Below are positions 1-6,387 of a stretch of DNA of 8,188 nt, in pieces (positions within the stretch are counted from its first letter, which is position 1; the number at the start of each line of letters is the position of its first letter). Made by a program: the position numbers and the translations under genes. Source of the DNA: Candidatus Fermentithermobacillaceae bacterium UBA3951 (lineage in GTDB: Bacteria > Bacillota > Sulfobacillia > Fermentithermobacillales > Fermentithermobacillaceae). The stretch lies in NCBI GenBank assembly GCA_002385465.1, contig DGDN01000110.1, forward strand, positions 3,860-12,047, given 5' to 3'. The notes under the pieces are model-generated. The model saw only the letters and a list, made by a program, of their open reading frames with translations. It did no database searches and was not told the DNA's origin.

Positions 1-965
1 TCGGGATCCCAGGTGAAGCTCTCAAACACCGACTTCAAGGGGTATCCCGTGACCTCTTGGCCGATTTCGCCCAGCGCACGGTAGAGCCCCAGGTCTCTGG
101 AATCCAGAGCCCTGTCCGGCTTGTCGCAAAGGGGCCTCAGGATGACACCGCCACTTGTGTGGTAGCACATGGTGCTCACGATGTTCGGGTGGGCGAGGAT
201 GAAATCGCCGATGGCCTTCATCTCGGGCTCGGCAAAGGGGTAGTCACCCGATCCCGGCTGCCTTACAGGAAGGGCCCAGTTGGTCGGGTACTGCCTGTTG
301 AAATCCAGCCGGTACTTGCTCGGGACGGCGTTCAGGGATACATCGGGGTCGTAGTCCCTCACAAGGCCTTCGATGTAGAGGTCGTAGTAGACTTCGTCCG
401 GAGAACCCAGGTCGTCCGGACGCCTGCGGACCATGACTCTCGGGTCCTTCTCGGAGACCTTCCACCCGCCGTCGGGGTTCTTCACCCGCATTTGCAGTAT
501 CCTACCGTCGCCGTCTACGTCTTCGGCATAGAGCCCCGGCTTGTCGTCAGCCTCTTCCGGCCAGGGCCGGAGGCTCGACCGGAGCATGTAGGGGGTCGAG
601 AGATAGTACTCGGAGCCGTCCACAGTAATCCTCGGGATGAAGTAGAAGACCCTGGTATCAATGAGGTTTGTGATGCGGGGGTCTTTTCCGTAACCCTCGA
701 GGAGCATCTTGATGGTGTAGAGGACGACCTCCGCGCCCGTCACCTCTCCGGCATGAGTGTTGGCATCTGTGTAGATGCCGGGTTTGTCCGAGCCCGGACC
801 CGTCTTCCTATTGGTGATCTCGATCATGAGGATCTCCCGGTCCTGGTAGGACTTGCCGATACATTCTATCCGGCAAAGCTCGGGATACTCACGGATGCAG
901 TCCTGCAGGAACGCCCGTATCTCATCGTATGTATGGTACTTGTCGAAGCTTATGTTCAAACTCAT
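1..965 (-). CDS. M14-family zinc carboxypeptidase B (partial, C-terminus beyond window)
   Basis: Zinc metallopeptidase of the M14 carboxypeptidase family, expected to remove C-terminal residues from peptides. Only the first 321 residues are inside the window; the neighbouring paralog has 557. Visible motifs are the zinc-binding HAGE (H71, E74), the substrate-binding Asn-Arg pair in DFNRQYP (N223, R224), and the third zinc ligand in CYHTSGG (H269). The catalytic Glu expected about 75 residues later lies off the edge. A DVDGDG acidic loop (D149, D151, D153) sits between zinc motifs. There is no signal peptide or membrane segment at the N-terminus, so a cytoplasmic location is likely. The start is uncertain: the ATG at 965 is only 2 bases from the core GGAGG (968-972), whereas the TTG at 959 (codon 3) has an 8-base spacer and may be the true start. 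The gene follows peptidase A after 48 bases, so co-transcription is likely. Family assignment is secure; substrate is unknown. Confidence 0.93.
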   Translation of the reverse strand, partial: MSLNISFDKYHTYDEIRAFLQDCIREYPELCRIECIGKSYQDREILMIEITNRKTGPGSDKPGIYTDANTHAGEVTGAEVVLYTIKMLLEGYGKDPRITNLIDTRVFYFIPRITVDGSEYYLSTPYMLRSSLRPWPEEADDKPGLYAEDVDGDGRILQMRVKNPDGGWKVSEKDPRVMVRRRPDDLGSPDEVYYDLYIEGLVRDYDPDVSLNAVPSKYRLDFNRQYPTNWALPVRQPGSGDYPFAEPEMKAIGDFILAHPNIVSTMCYHTSGGVILRPLCDKPDRALDSRDLGLYRALGEIGQEVTGYPLKSVFESFTWDP

Positions 966-1013
966 TCCCTCCCCGCTACGGCGCCTAACTCCAAAACCAC
1001 GATCCGCCTTGAG

Positions 1014-2687
1014 TTATTCCAGGACGAGAGCAGCGGTATCTGTGCCCGCCCTCTCAGAAGAAACGGTGACGTCGACGCGGGAACCCTTCTTGGCCTTAAC
1101 AACCCACTCGAGTTCCTTGCGGTTGTCACCGGCGCTTGCAGCCATCCACCCTCCTCTGCCTCTGGCCCTCCCTGAAAGGCCCGGTAGGTGGCCGACGTCG
1201 GTCTTGGCCTTACCGGTTATGAGGCTGACCTTGTCGTCGTGGGAAATCTCAACCGTCACGGTCTTGGCCTTGCCGGCTATGACGGCTTGCTGGGACCCGC
1301 TTGTAGGCTTGTAGCCCTTGTTGGAGACCACGACCGATACCTTGTAGAGGTCCTCGGCCAGCTTCTCGACCTTGGTCTTCTCTATATGCACCTCCGGCAA
1401 GCACGCCGCGTGATAGAGAGTGAACATGCAGTTCTTGTGGCACTCGCCCTCAAGGAACTGGGGCGGAGGATTGGTGAGGACGAACTTGGACTTCCAACCG
1501 CCGATCTCGACCTCGCCGAGCTGCGGGTGGTTGAACTTCCGCCACCTCACGAAGCCTTGGCCGGCCAGTTCTCTGTCGTTCCACTTGAGCAGGTTCAGCT
1601 GGCTCTCTTCGGCGCTCCTGCCTGCGCGGTCGAAGAGCTTGTTGCCCGCTCGAACGGAAGCGTCCCAGAGTTCAGTCGAAAACGTGATTATGCCCAAATG
1701 CTCGTAGAGCCAGTCCATGAAAACACCCTTGAGCGGGTTTGACTTGTCAAATGTGTAATCTTCGTAGGTTGACACGTGGGGATAGCCCGTGAGATCGGTG
1801 CCCTTTTGTCCAATGGTCTTGTAGAGGACAACATCTACGGCGGGCAGTTTGCTGTCCGGCCTTGTGCAGGCAGGACGCAGTATGGCGCCCATCGTGGTGT
1901 GGTAGGACATAGCCCCTGCTATGTTGGGGTGAGCCAGGATGAAGTTGGCGACGCTCCGGGTCTCGGGCTCCGACAAAGGATAAGGCCCTGCCCCTCGCTG
2001 GACGTTGTCCGGCTCCCAGAAAGCGGGGTAGTTGCGGTTGAGATCAAGGCCCCACTTAGGCTGCGCCATCTTGATCTCGCCGCCGTCCCAGTTCTTTATG
2101 ATCCCTTCTGGATAGATCTTGTAGAACGGGCCTTCCTTGTCCCACGGCTCGCGACGGACCATCAGGCGGTCGTCCTTCGTGGACACTTTGAAGTCGCCGT
2201 CGGGGTCTTCTACCCTCATCTGGAGGATCCAACCGTCTCCATCGATATCCTCGGGGTTCAGCCCGTCGTCGTTATCCCTCGGCGGGTACTCTCTTGTGCT
2301 TGAACGGAGCGTCATTGGAGTGTGGAGAAAGACCTCCGCGCCGTCGGCGGATATCCTGGGCAGGATGTACCAGGTCCTGTCGTCGACCAAACGGGTTACG
2401 AACGGATCCTTACCGTAATTGGAAAGGAGGTACCAGATGGTGTAAAGACAAACGGCAGAACCCGTCACCTCGCCGGCATGATGGTTTCCGTCTATGTACA
2501 TGCCGGGCTTTTTCTCGGGGACACCCTTGGCGAAATTGGTGATCTCAACCGCCCATATGTCCCGTCCTTCATAGGTCTTCCCTATCGAGTACATCTTTGC
2601 GAGGTTCTCGTTGTCCTTGACAATGTTTTGGAGTGTCTCCGTAAGCTCGCCGTAGTCCAAGTAACGCGTAAAATCCGGCTTTTTCAC
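1014..2687 (-). CDS. M14-family zinc carboxypeptidase A (complete)
   Basis: Complete 557-residue M14 zinc carboxypeptidase. The catalytic set is intact: HAGE (H70, E73) for zinc, LDLNRNYP (N218, R219) for the substrate carboxylate, SYHTT (H263) as third zinc ligand and FSTELWD (E339) as the general base. The catalytic domain spans roughly residues 10-380. A C-terminal region of about 170 residues follows, including a predicted beta-rich segment (about 440-557) with a VSNKGY motif and a VGHLPG motif; by inference it is an accessory beta-sandwich. No secretion signal is seen. The start is GTG at 2687, with AAAAGGGGG (2696-2704) 8 bases upstream. An in-frame TAA lies a short way upstream and there is no ATG between, so this start is well supported. 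The gene is clearly paralogous to the downstream peptidase B. Substrate specificity cannot be read from sequence. A 24-base direct repeat in the 3' part encodes GKAKT twice. Confidence 0.95.
   Translation of the reverse strand: MKKPDFTRYLDYGELTETLQNIVKDNENLAKMYSIGKTYEGRDIWAVEITNFAKGVPEKKPGMYIDGNHHAGEVTGSAVCLYTIWYLLSNYGKDPFVTRLVDDRTWYILPRISADGAEVFLHTPMTLRSSTREYPPRDNDDGLNPEDIDGDGWILQMRVEDPDGDFKVSTKDDRLMVRREPWDKEGPFYKIYPEGIIKNWDGGEIKMAQPKWGLDLNRNYPAFWEPDNVQRGAGPYPLSEPETRSVANFILAHPNIAGAMSYHTTMGAILRPACTRPDSKLPAVDVVLYKTIGQKGTDLTGYPHVSTYEDYTFDKSNPLKGVFMDWLYEHLGIITFSTELWDASVRAGNKLFDRAGRSAEESQLNLLKWNDRELAGQGFVRWRKFNHPQLGEVEIGGWKSKFVLTNPPPQFLEGECHKNCMFTLYHAACLPEVHIEKTKVEKLAEDLYKVSVVVSNKGYKPTSGSQQAVIAGKAKTVTVEISHDDKVSLITGKAKTDVGHLPGLSGRARGRGGWMAASAGDNRKELEWVVKAKKGSRVDVTVSSERAGTDTAALVLE
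1199..1282 (-). repeat. Imperfect 24-base direct repeat, 60-base period, inside peptidase A
   Basis: Bases 1199-1222 and 1259-1282 match at 22 of 24 positions and are offset by exactly 60 bases (20 codons). On the coding strand both copies encode ITGKAKT or IAGKAKT. The flanking parts of the two 20-codon units are not alike, so this is a short repeated segment rather than a full tandem duplication. It lies in the C-terminal accessory region of the protein, well away from the active site. Confidence 0.75.
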
Positions 2688-2695
2688 TTGTTGGG

Positions 2696-2704
2696 CCCCC
2701 TTTT
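2696..2704 (-). promoter_or_regulatory. Ribosome binding site of peptidase A
   Basis: On the minus strand this reads AAAAGGGGG and ends 8 bases before the GTG at 2687. It is purine-rich but an imperfect Shine-Dalgarno. It decides the start because no ATG exists in frame between the upstream TAA and this GTG. Confidence 0.6.
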
Positions 2705-2781
2705 CTTCGTGATTGCCTTAGAACAAGAACGTCCACGCGACCGACCGGTAAGTAATAAAACACGCCTAAACCTGTTACACA

Positions 2782-2795
2782 GCCGCCGGAGCGGC
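2782..2795 (-). terminator. Short GC hairpin just after cobO, possible weak terminator
   Basis: A perfect 5-bp GC stem (gccgc/gcggc) with a 4-base loop begins 7 bases after the cobO stop codon on the minus strand. No T-tract follows (the next minus-strand bases are TGTGTAAC), so it is not a classical intrinsic terminator. It may slow transcription, protect the mRNA end, or be chance in GC-rich DNA. No convincing promoter for peptidase A is visible between it and the GTG at 2687, so read-through from cobO remains possible. Confidence 0.3.
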
Positions 2796-2802
2796 GAGGA
2801 AC

Positions 2803-3333
2803 CTAGTACTCTATTCCCTTCTTCGCCGGAATCCCTCTCCTGAAATGGTGTTTGACTTCTCGCACCTCGGAAACCATGTCGGCCCTATCCTCGATCTCTT
2901 TGGGACAATACCGGCCCGTAAGGACCACATCCGTGTTCTTGTGCCGCTTATCCAGAAGAGCAAGCACCTCTTTGGGGTCGATCATCCCGGTGGCCATCGC
3001 AACGTTGACCTCATCCAGCACGACCATCCCGTATTCCCCTGACTCCATTGCCTCTTCAGCCCGCTCTAGGGCCTTTCGGGCAAGTTCTGCGTCCAACTCA
3101 GCCGGATTGCTCAGGTTCACAAACTCGTCTCGCCCGTGTTGCTCGATCTCCAAGAGGGGCAGGAAGCGCTCGGCCGCCATACGTTCGCCATAGACGTTTC
3201 CCTTGCCTTTCATGAACTGAATAACCAAGACCCTTCTGTCCCAGCCAATCTGGCGCAGGGCAAGCCCCAGCGCCGCCGTCGTCTTCCCTTTGCCGTTTCC
3301 CGTATAAACCAGCACCAAGCTTCCGGTATCCAC
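2803..3333 (-). CDS. cobO: Corrinoid (cob(I)alamin/cob(I)yrinate) adenosyltransferase, CobA/CobO/BtuR type
   Basis: Transfers the 5'-deoxyadenosyl group of ATP to reduced corrinoid, giving adenosylcobalamin or its precursor; a cytoplasmic enzyme. The 176-residue product matches the usual size of this family. Visible motifs are the P-loop GNGKGKTT (12-19) right after VLVYT, the VLDEVN acidic motif (D107, E108), LTGR (138-141), and a C-terminal stretch with KGIEY, all in the order expected for CobA/CobO. The start is GTG at 3333, with a near-perfect GAGGAGGT (3340-3347) 6 bases upstream. The frame stays open far upstream to 3729, but that would run antisense through the start of ftsK and adds no recognisable family sequence, so the short form is chosen. 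The enzyme supplies B12-dependent enzymes such as the mutases used in amino-acid fermentation; none of these is in the window. I do not recognise a cobalamin riboswitch upstream. Confidence 0.95.
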   Translation of the reverse strand: MDTGSLVLVYTGNGKGKTTAALGLALRQIGWDRRVLVIQFMKGKGNVYGERMAAERFLPLLEIEQHGRDEFVNLSNPAELDAELARKALERAEEAMESGEYGMVVLDEVNVAMATGMIDPKEVLALLDKRHKNTDVVLTGRYCPKEIEDRADMVSEVREVKHHFRRGIPAKKGIEY

Positions 3334-3339
3334 AAAACG

Positions 3340-3347
3340 ACCTCCTC
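3340..3347 (-). promoter_or_regulatory. Strong ribosome binding site of cobO
   Basis: On the minus strand this reads GAGGAGGT, nearly full complementarity to the 16S anti-Shine-Dalgarno, 6 bases before the GTG at 3333. It is the main argument for starting cobO here rather than at any of the upstream in-frame codons that would overlap ftsK. Confidence 0.85.
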
Positions 3348-3420
3348 GCCCCTCTAAAGACACTGTTTCTGACCACGAAATTCTTCTTGGCGAAAGACCC
3401 ATTATCCTCCCGGCCTCTCG

Positions 3421-3462
3421 CGGGAACACATGCGGCACCGTCTGAGTGCACGCCGCTTCCCG
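3421..3462. promoter_or_regulatory. Bipartite stem-loop in the cobO/ftsK divergent region
   Basis: Bases 3421-3426 (cgggaa) pair with 3457-3462 (ttcccg), and 3432-3436 (gcggc) pair with 3452-3456 (gccgc). This gives 11 base pairs broken by a 5-base one-sided bulge and closed by a 15-base loop. The element starts 88 bases upstream of the cobO GTG and ends 87 bases upstream of the ftsK TTG, so it could sit in either leader RNA or act as a DNA site. There is no T-tract on either strand. It does not fit the cobalamin riboswitch core as I know it. Function is unknown and chance folding is possible. Confidence 0.35.
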
Positions 3463-3538
3463 GGGGCTTTCCCTGAGCGACCGTATTGGAGGAATAGCCT
3501 CGTTATGGGAGAATTCATGAGATGAACCAGTTACAAAC

Positions 3539-3544
3539 GGAGGT
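3539..3544 (+). promoter_or_regulatory. Ribosome binding site of ftsK
   Basis: GGAGGT sits 5 bases before the TTG at 3550. Upstream in the same frame the first stop is TGA at 3523-3525, and no ATG or GTG lies between, so this site fixes the TTG start. Confidence 0.8.
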
Positions 3545-3549
3545 TTGTC

Positions 3550-6300
3550 TTGGCTAGGATATACCGGGTAAAACGATCTAAGGGCGGATCTCCCGCGGAC
3601 GAAGCGGCAGCTCTTCGCTCGGAAAACGGAAGTAGCGTGAGGAACGGCCAAAACGGAAGCCATGGGAACCGCACACGGGAAAGGAGCCGGAGCCGCTCCG
3701 CCCGCGGGAGGAGAAGCGGCAACCGGCAAGGTAGGCGCTGGCCCTGGGCGGTACTCCTCCTGGCCGGGATGGCGCTCATAGTAGCCATGGGGATCTCGGG
3801 ATACAACCCCGAAGGCGGTAATCCGGTCACCGTGGTATTTGCCCGGCTGGCCCGGTTCGTCTCGTCAATCGCCGGCGCCCTGGCCATGTTCTTCTGCTTC
3901 ATACTGATATTGAACTCGGTGGTCAAACTGGCCAACCCCGATGAGCCCCTTCCCCGCTTCGTCTGGGGTTTCTGGGTGCTGCTGGTCTTCGGATCAAGCA
4001 TTTACCACGCACTTCGCGTCCCCTGGGAAGACGTGTTCACCGCCGGGCGCATGGGAGGCGGAGGAGGGCTCCTGGGGGCCTCGGTCTCATGGTTTTTCAG
4101 GATAGCCACGGGCAGGTACTTCTCTTTCCCGGTCATGTTCCTAGGGATCACCGTGGCAGTCAGCCTTTTGGGAAACAAATCGCCCTGGACTCCTTTTTCG
4201 CTGATCTGGATGGCCGTCATGTCAGGGTGGGATTGGTTCAAGGCATTCGTAGGCCGTTTCTTCGCCGAACACGGACCGGACCCGGACGAACTATGGGACG
4301 ATGAGACCGGAGAAGAGGCGGAAGAGGAAGAAGAGATAAGCCTCAGGGACTTGGTCGAGGCAGAAAGCGCCTCCGGGCGGGGTTCGTTCTCTTCAGCGGT
4401 CCTCGATCTCCAGGCGAAGTTGGGTTCGAGCCGGGATGGGCAGCCTGCGACCTTGGATCAGGCATCCCAAGGCTCCGACCTAAAAGGCGATGTCGCGGCA
4501 TCACCAGGCACGAAGGAAGCCTCAGGAAATGCACCCGGAATAGGACCTTCCGGAAAACCGGGAGGACCTCACGAATTTACCCCGTCTATGCAGCAACAGC
4601 CCCTGAGCGAGGATGCTTTCTATGAGATCCCTCCGCTCAACATACTCCAGAAATCCGAGCCCTCGAAGCGGTCAAAGCAGTCCCAAGATTACGGCGCGCA
4701 GGGGCGGGTTATCGAAAAAACTCTCCTTTCTTTCGGCATAGCAGCCAAGGTGGTAGGGATAGAACGGGGACCCGCGGTGACTCGTTTTGAGGTCCAACCC
4801 GGCCCGGGAGTCAAAGTGGCCAGCATCGTAAACCTGTCTCAGGACTTAGCCCTTGCCCTGGCGGCACAGGATGTCCGCATCGAGGCGCCAATCCCCGGGA
4901 AATCCGCCATAGGCATTGAGGTTCCCAATAAAGAAATCTCCCTGGTTCACCTGAGGGACGTGCTTGAAACCAGGGAGTTCAGAAGTTCCAAGTCGCCCCT
5001 CACTGTGGCCCTGGGTAAAGACATATCGGGCCGCCCGGTAGTGACGACACTTGACCATTGCCTACACCTTCTGATCGCCGGTGCGACGGGGGCCGGTAAG
5101 AGCGTCTGCATAAACTCGATTATAGCGAGCTTGCTCTTCAAGGCGAGACCGGACCAGGTCAAGCTCGTCCTTATAGACCCAAAACGTGTGGAGCTTTCGG
5201 TATGGTCGAGAGTGCCGCACCTCATCGCCCCGGTGGTATCCGACCCCAAGAAGGCGGCAGGGGCCTTGAGGTGGGCCATCAAGGAGATGGAAGCCCGGTA
5301 CGAAAAGTTCACCAAGGTCGGGACCCGAGACATCGACCGCTATAACGAGGTGGCGACGCCGCCCGACAGCCTGAAGCCTGCCATGCCGTACATCGTCATC
5401 ATCATCGACGAGCTTTCAGACCTCATGATGGTGGCGCCCGCCGAAGTCGAGGACGCCATCTTCAGGCTGGCCCAAATGGCGCGGGCCTCGGGCATCTACC
5501 TGATAGTGGCGACCCAGAGACCTTCGGTAGACGTCATCACGGGGACCATCAAGGCCAACATCCCATCCAGGATAGCCTTCGCGGTGGCCTCCCAGATAGA
5601 CTCGCGCACCATACTCGACATGGCGGGAGCCGAAAAACTCCTAGGACGCGGAGACATGCTTTTCCACCCGGTGGGATCATCCAAGCCTCTGCGTGCTCAG
5701 GGCTCATATATATCCGAACGAGAGATCGACGAACTTGTGTCCTTCGTATCGGCCCAAGCCAAACCGCAGTTCGCCACAGGTATACTCCAGGTGCCTGAGA
5801 CGCTGGAGCAGGAACCGGAAATCTCGGACGACCCGTTCTTCCCGCAGGCTTTGAGGATAGTGGTAGAGGCCAAACAGGCTTCGGTATCGTTACTCCAGCG
5901 CAAGCTGCCCATAGGTTACAGCAGGGCAGCCCGGCTCATAGATGCCATGGAAGTTAAGGGCTATGTGGGACCATACGAGGGATCCAAACCCAGGGAAGTA
6001 AGGATCACGATGGCCGATTACCTCAGGATGTTCGAGGCGCCTGGAGAGCAGGGCGGTAGCCAGGCAGCCGCAACATCGGTCACGCCGCCCGGCGAGATGC
6101 CTCCCGGTACCGGTGCCCAAGACAGCGAAATGCAGGCCGCCGAACCCACTCAAGGCAGCGAACCGCCTTCTCGAACCCCATTGGCGAAGCGACCGGCCTT
6201 CCTCGATGAACTGAGGTCGAGAGGGAAAGAGAGCTCCCGCCCCTTCCCCAGGGATGCGTTCAGCCGGGAAGGCCGCGAGAGAGACCGCCACAGGAATTGA
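3550..6300 (+). CDS. ftsK: DNA translocase FtsK/SpoIIIE
   Basis: Septum-anchored ATP-driven DNA pump that clears and segregates chromosome ends during division. The product has 916 residues. Order of parts: a very basic Arg/Ser-rich N-terminus (about 1-63); hydrophobic membrane segments near 64-84, 103-127, 136-155 and about 172-208; a low-complexity linker (about 240-370) with an acidic Glu run near 255-262; the FtsK alpha domain (about 380-480); the RecA-like motor with Walker A GATGAGKS (511-518), Walker B IVIIIDE (D620, E621), ATQRPSVDVITG and the SQIDSRTILD block (681-690); a winged-helix gamma domain for recognising polar DNA motifs (about 762-822); and a Pro/Gly/Ser-rich then basic tail (about 826-916). 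The start is TTG at 3550, supported by GGAGGT 5 bases upstream. The gene is transcribed divergently from cobO. The long tail after gamma is unusual. All motor residues are present, so the protein should be functional. Confidence 0.97.
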   Translation: MARIYRVKRSKGGSPADEAAALRSENGSSVRNGQNGSHGNRTRERSRSRSARGRRSGNRQGRRWPWAVLLLAGMALIVAMGISGYNPEGGNPVTVVFARLARFVSSIAGALAMFFCFILILNSVVKLANPDEPLPRFVWGFWVLLVFGSSIYHALRVPWEDVFTAGRMGGGGGLLGASVSWFFRIATGRYFSFPVMFLGITVAVSLLGNKSPWTPFSLIWMAVMSGWDWFKAFVGRFFAEHGPDPDELWDDETGEEAEEEEEISLRDLVEAESASGRGSFSSAVLDLQAKLGSSRDGQPATLDQASQGSDLKGDVAASPGTKEASGNAPGIGPSGKPGGPHEFTPSMQQQPLSEDAFYEIPPLNILQKSEPSKRSKQSQDYGAQGRVIEKTLLSFGIAAKVVGIERGPAVTRFEVQPGPGVKVASIVNLSQDLALALAAQDVRIEAPIPGKSAIGIEVPNKEISLVHLRDVLETREFRSSKSPLTVALGKDISGRPVVTTLDHCLHLLIAGATGAGKSVCINSIIASLLFKARPDQVKLVLIDPKRVELSVWSRVPHLIAPVVSDPKKAAGALRWAIKEMEARYEKFTKVGTRDIDRYNEVATPPDSLKPAMPYIVIIIDELSDLMMVAPAEVEDAIFRLAQMARASGIYLIVATQRPSVDVITGTIKANIPSRIAFAVASQIDSRTILDMAGAEKLLGRGDMLFHPVGSSKPLRAQGSYISEREIDELVSFVSAQAKPQFATGILQVPETLEQEPEISDDPFFPQALRIVVEAKQASVSLLQRKLPIGYSRAARLIDAMEVKGYVGPYEGSKPREVRITMADYLRMFEAPGEQGGSQAAATSVTPPGEMPPGTGAQDSEMQAAEPTQGSEPPSRTPLAKRPAFLDELRSRGKESSRPFPRDAFSREGRERDRHRN

Positions 6301-6373
6301 GAACTGCCTCCCCTCCACACAGAAGTAGCCGCGGACTGAGCCGGCGATTGGGTCGCCCAGGAGAAGGACAAAT

Positions 6374-6379
6374 GAGGAG
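6374..6379 (+). promoter_or_regulatory. Ribosome binding site of the AOR-family gene
   Basis: GAGGAG lies 8 bases before the ATG at 6388. An in-frame TGA at 6382-6384 sits between it and the ATG, so no longer form of the protein is possible. The 87 bases between ftsK and this gene contain no clear promoter or terminator, so transcription from ftsK may continue. Confidence 0.75.
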
Positions 6380-6387
6380 AGTGAGCC

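Noticed and set aside
57..1175. 372-codon open frame on the plus strand
   Set aside because: It is antisense to peptidase B and the 3' end of peptidase A, which have clear catalytic motifs; the translation shows no family resemblance and is a by-product of GC-rich codon usage.
1776..2303. 175-codon open frame on the plus strand
   Set aside because: Antisense shadow of peptidase A with no recognisable domain and no proper ribosome binding site.
2705..2781. Possible sigma-70 promoter for peptidase A (TGTAAC, 16 bases, TATTAC on the minus strand)
   Set aside because: The -35 match is poor and the -10 match only partial; too weak to annotate.
3334..3538. Cobalamin riboswitch upstream of cobO
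   Set aside because: The expected B12-box core and the GGGAA/GGTG arrangement are not present in a convincing order on the minus strand; only a partial, weak resemblance was found.
3334..3729. Upstream extension of cobO by 132 codons
   Set aside because: It would overlap the 5' end of ftsK in antisense and adds no family sequence; GTG at 3333 has an excellent GAGGAGGT site and yields a family-typical 176 residues.
3531..4001. 156-codon minus-strand open frame
   Set aside because: Antisense to the ftsK N-terminal coding region; its sequence is the mirror of Arg/Ser-rich and membrane-segment codons.
6343..6357. Small hairpin (ggcga/tcgcc) between ftsK and the AOR gene
   Set aside because: Only 5 base pairs with a 5-base loop and no T-tract after it; not supportable as a terminator.
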